Shown piece by piece: positions 12,248 to 18,655 of a DNA stretch of 19,445 nucleotides. How positions within the stretch are numbered: position 1 is the first letter of the stretch; each line of letters begins with the position of its first letter. The DNA lies in contig CAZWRN010000021.1 in NCBI GenBank assembly GCA_964636275.1, positions 1-19,445 on the forward strand, read 5' to 3'. Made by a program: the position numbers and the translations under genes. The notes under the pieces are model-generated. The model was not told the origin of the DNA. It saw only the letters and a program-made list of their open reading frames with translations, and did not search any database. This DNA comes from CAZWRN01 sp964636275. Its GTDB lineage: Bacteria; Patescibacteriota; Microgenomatia; Daviesbacterales; UBA10151.

Positions 12248-12505
12248 ATGGCTGGTGAAAAAATAAATACTTATTCACATGTCCCTTCAGAAATACGTGA
12301 ACGCGATTCAAAACGAAATGTAGGTATCACATTAGGTGTGGCTTTAGCCGCAGGAGCACTTATATTACAGGAAAAAGTCGCTCCCTCAAATTTAGATACT
12401 AGACTGACAAGATCCCAATTTATAGTAAAAATTTTAGGTGTATTAGCAGGAAGCGCATTAATGGGAAAAGAAGTAGCTGATGGTACCACTATAGAGACCC
12501 GCTAA
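12248..12505 (+). CDS. Small hypothetical membrane protein
   Basis: The 85-residue product has a polar N-terminus (MAGEKINTYSHVPSEIRERD), a first hydrophobic segment (NVGITLGVALAAGALIL, about 24-40) and a second (FIVKILGVLAGSALMG, about 58-73), with a short polar loop between. It is probably a two-helix inner membrane protein. There is no Shine-Dalgarno, but a promoter ends eight bases before ATG, so the message is almost leaderless. It is convergent with gatD, whose end is eight bases away. I recognise no family. Confidence 0.6.
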   Translation: MAGEKINTYSHVPSEIRERDSKRNVGITLGVALAAGALILQEKVAPSNLDTRLTRSQFIVKILGVLAGSALMGKEVADGTTIETR

Positions 12506-12513
12506 AACTCTTT

Positions 12514-13248
12514 TTATTTACCCCTTAGACGAATCTTATTAATTGCTCCGGTGTGCGCTTTTGTTTCTAAAGTATCCTTCAGTGACTCAAGTTCGACTTT
12601 TTTACCATATTTCACCTCCAGCGCTTTTTTGATCAGCCAGTCTGCCAAAACCGGATTTTTGGGCAAAAGTGAGCCGTGCATGTAGCAGCCAATCGCATTT
12701 TTATAGACACATCCTTCAGTGCTATCGGCACCATTATTGCCAAATCCAGCCTCAACTTTACCCAAAGGCATCGCGCCCTTTTTTAAAGTAGTTTTCCCGG
12801 AATGATTTTCAAAACCCACCAGATCGCCAAACATGGTTGAAATGACAATGTTGCCTATCATCCGGTCATGAGAAGCTTCTGTATAGGCATCAAATATCCC
12901 CACTCCGTCCAGCTTGGCCGCATCAAAGGGCGCATAATAATGCCCCAGCAGCTGATAACCACCACAAATGGAGAGCAACGGGACTCCCCTCTCCACTTCA
13001 GCTTTGATTACTTTGCCTTTACCACTTTTATCTAAATCCTTGGCCACATCAACCTGTGACTGATCCTGGCCACCACCAAAGAAAAAAAGGTCTATTTGTT
13101 TGACTTTTAAAGTATCACCAATGGAAATAGGCACCACTTTAACCTCAACCCCCCGCCACTCACATCTTTTTTGCAGCGCAATAATATTGCCGGTGTCCCC
13201 GTAGATGTTCATTAAGTCTGCGTATAGGTAACCAATCGTTAATTTCAT
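12514..13248 (-). CDS. gatD: Lipid II isoglutaminyl synthase, glutaminase subunit GatD
   Basis: GatD is a class I glutamine amidotransferase (CobB/CobQ-like). It supplies ammonia to MurT, which amidates D-Glu of the lipid II stem peptide. The 244-residue protein shows GYLYADLMNIYGDTGN at the start, FFFGGGQDQSQ (about 56-64), the nucleophile Cys95 in SICGGYQLLG, and the catalytic His191 in GCYMHGSLLPKNP. The order murT-gatD on one strand, with an 80-base gap holding an inverted repeat, is that of the known complex. No Shine-Dalgarno is evident at ATG 13248. A second, broken copy of its 3' end lies at 18482-18643. Confidence 0.93.
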   Translation of the reverse strand: MKLTIGYLYADLMNIYGDTGNIIALQKRCEWRGVEVKVVPISIGDTLKVKQIDLFFFGGGQDQSQVDVAKDLDKSGKGKVIKAEVERGVPLLSICGGYQLLGHYYAPFDAAKLDGVGIFDAYTEASHDRMIGNIVISTMFGDLVGFENHSGKTTLKKGAMPLGKVEAGFGNNGADSTEGCVYKNAIGCYMHGSLLPKNPVLADWLIKKALEVKYGKKVELESLKDTLETKAHTGAINKIRLRGK

Positions 13249-13258
13249 ATTAGTTTCA

Positions 13259-13326
13259 AGTGGCTAGAGTCTAGAGTCAAGGATTTTTCTAGGATTGTAT
13301 TTCCTAGACTCTTGACTCTGGCGACT
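13259..13326. repeat. Family A repeats as an inverted pair between murT and gatD
   Basis: The arms 13259-13282 and 13303-13326 are 24 bases each, match as reverse complements at 20 of 24 positions, and are separated by 20 bases. The core word is CTAGAGTCTAGAGTCAAGG. The mRNA would form a long hairpin between the two cistrons. Confidence 0.8.
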
Positions 13327-13328
13327 AA

Positions 13329-14621
13329 TCACTCCCTTTCTTGCCAATAATGCTTCTTAATTCCTTTATTTGCGAGTATCTTTTGTAGTTCCAATAAGGC
13401 AGTATACGTTGGCAAAATCACTACTTTTCCTGTTGTTTTAAAAGCCTCATCAAAGGCCTCTGGGAGGCTAGAAATGACCTGAATTCCACTTTCTGGCACT
13501 CCAGCGTACTTAAACCGCACCGCCATATCAAATGCCCGACTCCCACTGCAAACAATCTTAAATCCTGAATCTTGAATCTTAAATCTCTCAAATTCAGCGT
13601 CCCAAATCCAAGAGACATCCTTACCATCAGCAAAATTATCATTTAAAGCAGCCAGCAAAACATCTTCAGATTTGAGTTCTTCTCGAATTGTTTCAAATAC
13701 CTGAGTTGCACCAACCGGATTTTTTATCAGCATGATGACCCCTTTTTTGCCTTTATACTCAATTTGCTCAACCCTGCCAAAAGCACTGGTAAAGTCTTTC
13801 AAGTCAAAAGCCGATTTTTCCAACGGTAAATTCAGACTCCGATAAGCACTAAATGCTGCCAATAAATTGTAAATTTGATACGTACCAGGCAACGGTAAAT
13901 GCAGTGACAGCCTACCTTCCGGATACACCAGGTCAAAATCTGTCCCCGAAAACCCCTGCAATTTGATACTTTTTGCTTCAACTATCAACGAGTGGATACC
14001 GTGTTTAATCCCTTTTTCACCCTCAATTTTACGATCACTTAGTCCAAAATACTCAGTAGTACAGCTTTTTGGTGCTACGAGTCGGGAAGTATTGTTGTCA
14101 TCTCCATTGATCAGTACCACACAAGGGGTTTCATGTTTATCTAAAGTGCTTTGCCATTTTTTAATTACTGAATCCACTTCACCGTATCGATCCAACTGAT
14201 CACGAAAAGCGTTTAAAAAGACCACCACCGTTGGTTTGAGTTTGGGAAGCAAGGTGTTAAAGGCAGCCTCATCTACTTCCCAAATACCCACATCAATATT
14301 TTTGATCTCACCCCAAAAAGAGGCTTTCATCAAAAGAGCTGAGGCAATTCCGCGCTCCAGATTGGAACCTGTAGAGTTGCGAACCACTTTGAGACCTTGT
14401 TTAGTCAGTAATTGATTGAGCAACCTGGCAGTGGTAGTTTTACCATTGGTTCCAGTAATTATAATGTTAGTCGGAATTTGCTTGGCTAAACGCTGAATAA
14501 GCATCGGATCCGATTTAAGTGCATACAAGCCAGGAGCTGCACTGCCACCACCAATTTTAAAAGTCTGGGTCAAAAAACCGATTAGTTTACCTATTAACAA
14601 GGCTATCAGATGAGAGAACAT
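13329..14621 (-). CDS. murT: Lipid II isoglutaminyl synthase, ligase subunit MurT
   Basis: MurT is a Mur-ligase-like ATPase that, with GatD, converts the D-Glu of lipid II to D-isoglutamine. I start at ATG 14621 (MFSHLIALLIGKLIGFL); upstream frame to 14747 is encoded by repeat words and does not look like MurT. The P-loop GTNGKTT is at 57-63, the central domain contains NAFRDQLDRYGEVD and NGDDNN, and the C-terminal domain has ALNDNFADGKDVSWIWDAEFE, the conserved Asp-rich element near the amidation site. The Cys4 zinc ribbon of S. aureus MurT is absent. KIQDSG (348-353) is encoded by a 19-base repeat shared with pheS. A TACAAT box lies seven bases before ATG. Product 430 residues. Confidence 0.92.
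   Translation of the reverse strand: MFSHLIALLIGKLIGFLTQTFKIGGGSAAPGLYALKSDPMLIQRLAKQIPTNIIITGTNGKTTTARLLNQLLTKQGLKVVRNSTGSNLERGIASALLMKASFWGEIKNIDVGIWEVDEAAFNTLLPKLKPTVVVFLNAFRDQLDRYGEVDSVIKKWQSTLDKHETPCVVLINGDDNNTSRLVAPKSCTTEYFGLSDRKIEGEKGIKHGIHSLIVEAKSIKLQGFSGTDFDLVYPEGRLSLHLPLPGTYQIYNLLAAFSAYRSLNLPLEKSAFDLKDFTSAFGRVEQIEYKGKKGVIMLIKNPVGATQVFETIREELKSEDVLLAALNDNFADGKDVSWIWDAEFERFKIQDSGFKIVCSGSRAFDMAVRFKYAGVPESGIQVISSLPEAFDEAFKTTGKVVILPTYTALLELQKILANKGIKKHYWQERE
13563..13581 (-). repeat. 19-base exact repeat inside murT, shared with pheS
   Basis: Identical on the minus strand to 3123-3105 and read in the same frame (KIQDSG). The repeat is flanked on both sides by further TTTAAGATT words, so the insertion is longer than the shared core. 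Confidence 0.85.
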
Positions 14622-14628
14622 TAGCCCC

Positions 14629-14634
14629 ATTGTA
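14629..14634 (-). promoter_or_regulatory. -10 box of murT
   Basis: TACAAT (14634-14629) stands seven bases before ATG 14621, in line with the near-leaderless pattern seen at other genes here. No clear -35 box at 16-18 bases. Confidence 0.35.
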
Positions 14635-14690
14635 GCCAATTCAAAGCTAAATAACCAGCAAAAGAATGTCCAATGTCTAATGTTGAATGA

Positions 14691-14744
14691 CCAATATCCA
14701 ATGAAAATAAAAGAAAATATCTCAGACTGAACATTAGATATTGG
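14691..14744. repeat. Inverted repeat in the murT / YibE-F divergent spacer (family C)
   Basis: CCAATATCCAATG (14691-14703) and CATTAGATATTGG (14732-14744) pair at 12 of 13 positions. A related word, CCAATGTCTAATG, is at 14670-14682, and TTAGACATTAGACATTA at about 8468-8484 belongs to the same word family. Confidence 0.6.
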
Positions 14745-14765
14745 CACTATTTAACCTTTCCATGC

Positions 14766-14771
14766 TACTAT
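14766..14771 (+). promoter_or_regulatory. Extended -10 box for a leaderless YibE/F gene
   Basis: TGC-TACTAT (14763-14771) is followed by exactly six bases and ATG 14778. A TTGGCA lies 19 bases upstream of the hexamer. Confidence 0.5.
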
Positions 14772-14777
14772 TTAGGC

Positions 14778-15860
14778 ATGATTAAACAAATAGTAGTTAG
14801 CTTAATTTTGGCATTACTATGCTTATTCGTTCCTTCTCCAACTCTAGCTCAACAGCCAGAACAGTATGAAGCAAAAATTATTTCAATTGAAGAATCAACC
14901 GATCCAAATAGTATGGCTGAACAAACCATAACTATAGTTCCCACAGAAGGTCGCTTTAAGGATCAACCTCAACAAGTGGGATCAATCATCTCCCCGCAAA
15001 GCCAAAATTACCGGGTCGGTGATGCAATAATTGTTGATGTTTCTTCAGATGGTCAGGGAAATCCAGTTTTCTACATCTCTGATTTTGTCCGTCAAACGCC
15101 TCTGTACCTTTTATTTGCACTTTTTATTGTGATCGTTTTAATTTTCGGCCGGAAAAAAGGTTTATTTGCCCTACTCAGTATGACCATCTCTTTTTTAGTG
15201 ATCTTTTTTTATCTCCTACCAGCTATTGCAGCTGGCTTTAATCCTATTTTAGCCACTCTAACAGCCTCATTGATGATACTTCCCATCACATTTTATGTTT
15301 CACATGGTTTTAATAAAGCAACTACAGCTGCTGTCATAGGGACACTTCTAACTTTGGTTCTAACAGCACTTCTAATGGGTATTTTCACAGAAAGTGCCAA
15401 AATGACCGGCTTCGCCTCTGAAGAAGCTTCATTTATCCGTTTGCTGAAAGGTGATCAGATTAATATTAAAGGCTTGTTGTATGCCGGGATGCTGATCGCT
15501 GTGATTGGTATTTTGGACGATATTGCTTCGGCTCAGGCGTCGGTGGTCAATCAACTGAAAAAAAGTTCACCTCATTTGTCACGAATGGCTATTTATAAAC
15601 ATGCTATGGAAGTCGGAAAAGATCACATCGCTTCGCTGGTAAATACTTTGATCCTAGTTTATACCGGTGCAGCGCTCCCCCTGCTTTTACTTTTTACTGA
15701 TAGCAGCGCCTCTTTTAGCAAAATCATCAATTATGAGATAGTGGCAGAAGAGATACTCAGGACTCTGATTGGAAGCATTGGGCTGGTTTTAGCGGTACCT
15801 ATTACTACTTTGATAGCCGTCAGACTGATAAAGTCACCCTTAGTTGAAAACAAAAGCTAA
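14778..15860 (+). CDS. YibE/F family membrane protein
   Basis: A 360-residue protein with a signal peptide (residues 1-24, ending SPTLAQQ), an extracytoplasmic beta-rich domain of about 80 residues (QYEAKIISIEE to NPVFYISDF), and a membrane part of about seven helices (from TPLYLLFALFIVIVLIFG onward). GRKKGLFALLSM, AGMLIAVIGILDDIASAQAS and MEVGKDHIASLVNTL are hallmarks of YibE/F proteins. The family is widespread, and its transport or signalling role is not established. Transcription probably starts at the ATG itself. It is divergent from murT and its last 21 bases overlap the end of the convergent lysozyme-like gene. Confidence 0.92.
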   Translation: MIKQIVVSLILALLCLFVPSPTLAQQPEQYEAKIISIEESTDPNSMAEQTITIVPTEGRFKDQPQQVGSIISPQSQNYRVGDAIIVDVSSDGQGNPVFYISDFVRQTPLYLLFALFIVIVLIFGRKKGLFALLSMTISFLVIFFYLLPAIAAGFNPILATLTASLMILPITFYVSHGFNKATTAAVIGTLLTLVLTALLMGIFTESAKMTGFASEEASFIRLLKGDQINIKGLLYAGMLIAVIGILDDIASAQASVVNQLKKSSPHLSRMAIYKHAMEVGKDHIASLVNTLILVYTGAALPLLLLFTDSSASFSKIINYEIVAEEILRTLIGSIGLVLAVPITTLIAVRLIKSPLVENKS

Positions 15861-16496
15861 ACGACCAGATTCCCCAGCAATCTGAGGCTGAATTGCTGCA
15901 TTTGAGATCGAAGTCGGTCTATTTGCTGGATGGTTTAAAGCAAACTGCTCAATATCATGCATAAAATGTGCTACATGACCACCCCATGCAGTTGAAGAGG
16001 CATATCGTTTATTCATTTGTTGAGGTGTCAAAAGGCCACGAGCGATATAGTCCTCGCGTAAACCTTTATTTAAGGTATAAATACCATCTTTCCAAGACTC
16101 GAAACCTAAAGCCTGAGTACCATACACCCCCCATCCCCAGGCATTATATGATGTATATAAAGGATCATGACCCCCTGGAATTCTTTTTCCAAAGGTAGAT
16201 TCGGTACCAGCAATTGCCGGTACTAGACGCCAGTCGACATCATACATATCGGCAGCTTCAATAAAATCCTGCGCATAAGCTGCCAAAGGTGAGTTATGTT
16301 TATCAAGATAGTCTTTCAAAATCTGAGCACGAGGATCTAGTGGTTTAGCAGTTACGATCATAACCTGTTCATCCACATAGCGGTCCCCTTTTGCTTGAAC
16401 TCCCTGTGATGGGATCAAGGTTAATAAAGGAAAAGACAGGGCAAAGAGAGTGTAGAAAGCCCTTTTAAATATTGTACTGTTTAAAGTAAATATCAT
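15840..16496 (-). CDS. Secreted lysozyme/transglycosylase-like protein
   Basis: The 218-residue product has a signal peptide (basic start, hydrophobic AFYTLFALSFPLLTLIPS, likely cleavage after GVQA, about 35). The mature domain contains FIEAADMYDVDWRLVPAIAGTESTFGK with a candidate catalytic Glu99, then NAWGWGVYG and GFESWKDGI, the layout of lysozyme-fold muramidases or glucosaminidases that cleave the peptidoglycan backbone. It would act outside the cytoplasmic membrane, in wall growth or turnover. A promoter at 16571-16599 and a leader of about 68 bases with two hairpins precede it, unlike the leaderless genes nearby. Its end overlaps the YibE/F gene tail to tail by 21 bases. The fold is likely; exact bond specificity is unknown. 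Confidence 0.85.
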   Translation of the reverse strand: MIFTLNSTIFKRAFYTLFALSFPLLTLIPSQGVQAKGDRYVDEQVMIVTAKPLDPRAQILKDYLDKHNSPLAAYAQDFIEAADMYDVDWRLVPAIAGTESTFGKRIPGGHDPLYTSYNAWGWGVYGTQALGFESWKDGIYTLNKGLREDYIARGLLTPQQMNKRYASSTAWGGHVAHFMHDIEQFALNHPANRPTSISNAAIQPQIAGESGRLAFVFN

Positions 16497-16505
16497 ATTG
16501 GTTCT

Positions 16506-16557
16506 TTCTCAAGAACTCATGTTCTTAAGAAATCTCAAAGGACAAAGGAAATCCTTT
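16506..16557 (-). promoter_or_regulatory. Two hairpins in the leader of the lysozyme-like gene
   Basis: TTCTCAAGAAC and GTTCTTAAGAA (16506-16531) pair with one mismatch around TCAT, and AAAGGA/TCCTTT (16537-16557) form a second hairpin. The first ends nine bases before ATG 16496 and may affect ribosome access or mRNA stability. Confidence 0.5.
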
Positions 16558-16570
16558 AAAACTGTTGTAT

Positions 16571-16599
16571 ATTATACCCTATAGCAATACAAATAGCAA
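16571..16599 (-). promoter_or_regulatory. Promoter of the lysozyme-like gene
   Basis: TTGCTA (16599-16594), 17 bases, a perfect TATAAT (16576-16571). Confidence 0.6.
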
Positions 16600-16637
16600 G
16601 TTTATAGGATATTTAAAGAGATAAAACGGAGGCTAAA

Positions 16638-16733
16638 ATGGGTAGAAGTACAAAGTATGAACCTACTAAGGTTCTTACTAAAAAATTATACATAATCTGT
16701 CACGCATTAAAACAAAGACCGTTAAAAATTTGA
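16638..16733 (+). CDS. Candidate 31-residue gene with strong Shine-Dalgarno
   Basis: CGGAGG stands five bases before ATG 16638; the frame ends at TGA 16733. The product begins MGRSTKYEPTKVLTKKLYII and ends CHALKQRPLKI. It is basic with a short hydrophobic patch and one Cys, and I recognise no family. Its 3' third overlaps the 5' arm (GTCACGCA) of the large structured element that follows, so translating ribosomes would disturb that fold. This layout is like a leader peptide, but no regulated gene lies downstream on the plus strand. The rest of the spacer 16497-16870 holds the lysozyme promoter and the structured element. Confidence 0.45.
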   Translation: MGRSTKYEPTKVLTKKLYIICHALKQRPLKI

Positions 16734-16831
16734 GAGGGAGCGCAACAGGGGGAGATCCGCATACTTGCGGAGGGGGCAGACATTCCCCCGTTAAGCGACT
16801 GAACAAATTTAGGTCGACTTTTCTGCGTGAC
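16699..16831 (+). ncRNA. Candidate structured RNA or folded DNA element, G-rich
   Basis: The outer arms GTCACGCA (16699-16706) and TGCGTGAC (16824-16831) pair perfectly and are followed by GATTTTT. Inside, CGC, AAC and GGGGGA (16741-16753) pair with TCCCCC, GTT and GCG (16784-16797), with one bulged A and two unpaired A. Within this lies a perfect hairpin CCGCA/TGCGG with loop TACT (16757-16770). A second GGGGG (16772-16776) could take the same CCCCC, giving two exclusive folds. Composition is far more G-rich than the surroundings. The transcribed strand is not certain, and I match it to no known RNA class. A mobile element with 8-base terminal inverted repeats is an alternative. Confidence 0.5.
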
Positions 16832-16870
16832 GATTTTTGGTACTTTTATAAAAAAGTACAAGAGAAAAAA

Positions 16871-17881
16871 TTAAGAGTTCAAAATCAAAGAAGCTAACTT
16901 ATCTGTGTCATGTCTGAGCAAATGTTCGGACGGAAAATATTCAGCTATCTCCCCTTCTAGCATTTGTGCTTTTGGTGCAACTCTTTGACACTCTTCTGAA
17001 TCTATTGAAACTGGTTTCTGCCCTTCTTGCTTGTATATTTCAATCACTTCCTCACTTAGCTGCTTGGTATTTACAATAATAAAGTCCAGTCTTTCCGGAT
17101 TGCCCAGGTAACGCACAAACTCCTTGACATGGTCAGAAGCGGTATTAAATGCACTAGTTTGGCCTCTCTCGGTCATCACATTCACAATAAAATAAACTTT
17201 AGCCCCGGATTCAACAATCGCTTCCTTGATTCCTGGAACCAAAAGATGAGGCAAAATACTGCCATAGAGAGAACCCATCGAGAAAACGATCTTATCGGCC
17301 GATTTGATTGACTCAATTACCGCCGGGTTGGCTTTGGCTGGAGATTCAAAAAAGATACTGGTGATCCGATCATCAACCAAATAGCCTGGCTTTTTCCACA
17401 TATGATCCAGATCTTCTTCATTTTCCAGCTCCAAACCACTTGAGGTTTTAGACATCAGTGTCAATTTATTGGTACTAACCATCCGAATATGGCTTTTGAC
17501 TCCAAATAAAATACTAGCAGCTTCCATCCCTGTCATCTGGCCGGCATTGGCTTTTTCCAGTCTAGCTATGATTAGATTTCCGACCGCTTGTCCTTCCAGA
17601 CTACCCATTCCTTCAAGTCTGTCCTCAAACAACTGCAAAGCCACCTCCCGCTGCTCATCATCCTCCATCAGAGCAATTAGACATCTTCTGGCGTCCCCAG
17701 GAGGTAAAATACCCAGTTCAGTTCGCAGTCTGCCAGAAGACCCCCCACTGTCCCAAGTGCCAGGCACTGCCGTAATACACTCTGGCTCATCTTGGGCCAC
17801 TAAACCACGCAACAAATTGAATTGCCCAGTTCCACCACCAAAAACAACTATTCTTTGATTAAATTGATAAGATTTGTCCAT
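16871..17881 (-). CDS. yvcK: YvcK/CofD-like gluconeogenesis factor family protein
   Basis: The 336-residue protein begins with RIVVFGGGTGQFNLLRGL (10-27), the nucleotide-sugar binding loop of YvcK proteins, followed by AVPGTWDSGGSSGRLR, LPPGDARRCLIAL and later DKIVFSMGSLYGSILPHLLVPGI. In B. subtilis and relatives YvcK binds UDP-sugars and links carbon metabolism with cell wall synthesis and shape. That would fit the wall-related genes nearby, but its exact role here is inferred from family. The related CofD transferases use a similar fold; the GGGTG-WDSGGSSG pattern favours YvcK. A TTGCTT-N17-TAAGCT promoter ends 12 bases before ATG 17881; no Shine-Dalgarno is seen. Confidence 0.9.
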   Translation of the reverse strand: MDKSYQFNQRIVVFGGGTGQFNLLRGLVAQDEPECITAVPGTWDSGGSSGRLRTELGILPPGDARRCLIALMEDDEQREVALQLFEDRLEGMGSLEGQAVGNLIIARLEKANAGQMTGMEAASILFGVKSHIRMVSTNKLTLMSKTSSGLELENEEDLDHMWKKPGYLVDDRITSIFFESPAKANPAVIESIKSADKIVFSMGSLYGSILPHLLVPGIKEAIVESGAKVYFIVNVMTERGQTSAFNTASDHVKEFVRYLGNPERLDFIIVNTKQLSEEVIEIYKQEGQKPVSIDSEECQRVAPKAQMLEGEIAEYFPSEHLLRHDTDKLASLILNS

Positions 17882-17893
17882 ATTTATGGCTCA

Positions 17894-17922
17894 AGCTTAG
17901 CACAAAAGATGCTACCAAGCAA
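17894..17922 (-). promoter_or_regulatory. Promoter of yvcK
   Basis: TTGCTT (17922-17917), 17 bases, TAAGCT (17899-17894) preceded by TGC (extended -10). The leader would be only about six bases long. Confidence 0.45.
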
Positions 17923-17933
17923 AAGAACTTACA

Positions 17934-18212
17934 TCAAGAGTACAACCAATACCAAATAAAAAATAATAAAAACGCATGCATAAGAAGAGCAATACCTCTT
18001 TTAACTGCTCGCTCTCCATATACCATATTTGGCCCCCACACATGTGGCGTAGCAAAAAAATATGATTGCTTGGTTAAAATAGAGTATAATCCTGAAATAA
18101 AAATCCCAATAATTGGAGGGAAAAATAGTGAGTAAATTGAAGGATAATAATAGAAAATAAACACTGTTGAGGTGAAAGACAAAGCAGGCAACCACCCCAT
18201 AAATACAGTCAT
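17934..18212 (-). CDS. Small hypothetical membrane protein, three helices
   Basis: I start at ATG 18212 (MTVFMGWLPALSFTSTVFIF), because a perfect TATAAT lies six bases before it; the frame stays open to another ATG at 18284 but that extension crosses the promoter. The 92-residue product has three hydrophobic segments (about 5-24, 30-48 and 75-91) and an aromatic-rich composition, with a conserved-looking polar stretch TPHVWGPNMVYGERAVKRG between the last two. I recognise no family. Base composition is more AT-rich than in yvcK. It is upstream of yvcK but yvcK has its own promoter. Confidence 0.6.
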   Translation of the reverse strand: MTVFMGWLPALSFTSTVFIFYYYPSIYSLFFPPIIGIFISGLYSILTKQSYFFATPHVWGPNMVYGERAVKRGIALLMHAFLLFFIWYWLYS

Positions 18213-18218
18213 GTGACT

Positions 18219-18224
18219 ATTATA
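18219..18224 (-). promoter_or_regulatory. -10 box for a leaderless membrane protein gene
   Basis: TATAAT (18224-18219) followed by exactly six bases and ATG 18212. Confidence 0.5.
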
Positions 18225-18252
18225 ACAATTCAATATAATTTCAATGTTATAA

Positions 18253-18390
18253 GTTAAGAGCCATATTTTAAATTTGTGCACCATCTGGGACGATGTTCGA
18301 ACCTATCTGACCTCTACTATTGATCCTAAAGAAAAAACTGCTTTACTTGCAGCTATATCCTACTTCAAGAATAAGGAGAACAAGATATGA
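18253..18390 (+). pseudogene. 3' fragment of an unidentified gene
   Basis: Open from after a TAA (18250-18252) to TGA 18390 without a convincing start. It encodes about 45 codons, of which the protein-like part is TIWDDVRTYLTSTIDPKEKT followed by ALLAAISYFKNKENKI. Its last bases contain AAGGAG, the ribosome-binding site of the next ORF, and its stop overlaps that ORF's start as ATGA, a classic sign of a former operon. The 5' part of the gene is missing; the divergent membrane protein gene begins there instead. Confidence 0.45.
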
Positions 18391-18485
18391 GCTGGTTCAG
18401 AAAACGCAAGATTGAAAATCAATCTACTCCGGATATTGCAAACTCTATTTTATACGACGAGACTACTTTTTACAAAACTCAATAG
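18387..18485 (+). pseudogene. 5' fragment of an unidentified gene, cut by a gatD remnant
   Basis: ATG 18387 overlaps the previous stop (ATGA) and has AAGGAG eight bases upstream, so the start is authentic-looking. The frame encodes MSWFRKRKIENQSTPDIANS and 12 more residues, then meets TAG at 18483-18485. Exactly there (18482) the sequence turns into the 3' part of gatD. The gene seems to have been truncated by that recombination. A real 32-residue protein is possible but less likely. Confidence 0.45.
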
Positions 18486-18643
18486 GCTGCTACATGCACG
18501 GCTCCCTTTTACCAAAAAACCCAAAATTAGCAGACTGGCTAATCCAAAAAGCTTTAGAAATAAAATAAAATGCAGCATTTGAATTAAAGCTCTTGGATAC
18601 AACACTTGAAATTCAAGCGCATGACCATATAATCAAAAAGTAA
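18482..18643 (+). pseudogene. Degenerate 3' end of a second gatD
   Basis: The reading frame from 18482 gives IGCYMHGSLLPKNPKLADWL then IQKALEIK, a stop, and NAAFELKLLDTTLEIQAHDH. This aligns without gaps to residues 186-237 of the intact GatD at 12514-13248; the first 28 residues are nearly identical (differences V to K, K to Q, V to I). The TAA at codon 29 replaces Tyr214. Nucleotide identity is clearly lower than protein identity, with many third-position changes, so this is an old paralogue or a piece from a related strain rather than a recent copy. No other part of gatD is present. Confidence 0.85.
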
Positions 18644-18655
18644 TTCGCAACAAGT

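Noticed and set aside
11952..12258. Overlapping ORFs on both strands across tRNA-Leu(UAG)
   Set aside because: They read through the tRNA gene and the repeat next to it, with no coding signs.
14622..14747. Longer MurT N-terminus
   Set aside because: The extension is encoded by inverted repeat words and by the divergent promoter region; MurT homologues begin near the MFSHLI position.
16740..16796. Integron attC-like site (GCGCAAC ... GTTAAGC around a hairpin of 57 bases)
   Set aside because: The right box fits GTTRRRY but the left box fails RYYYAAC at one position, the boxes pair poorly with each other, and no integrase or cassette array is visible.
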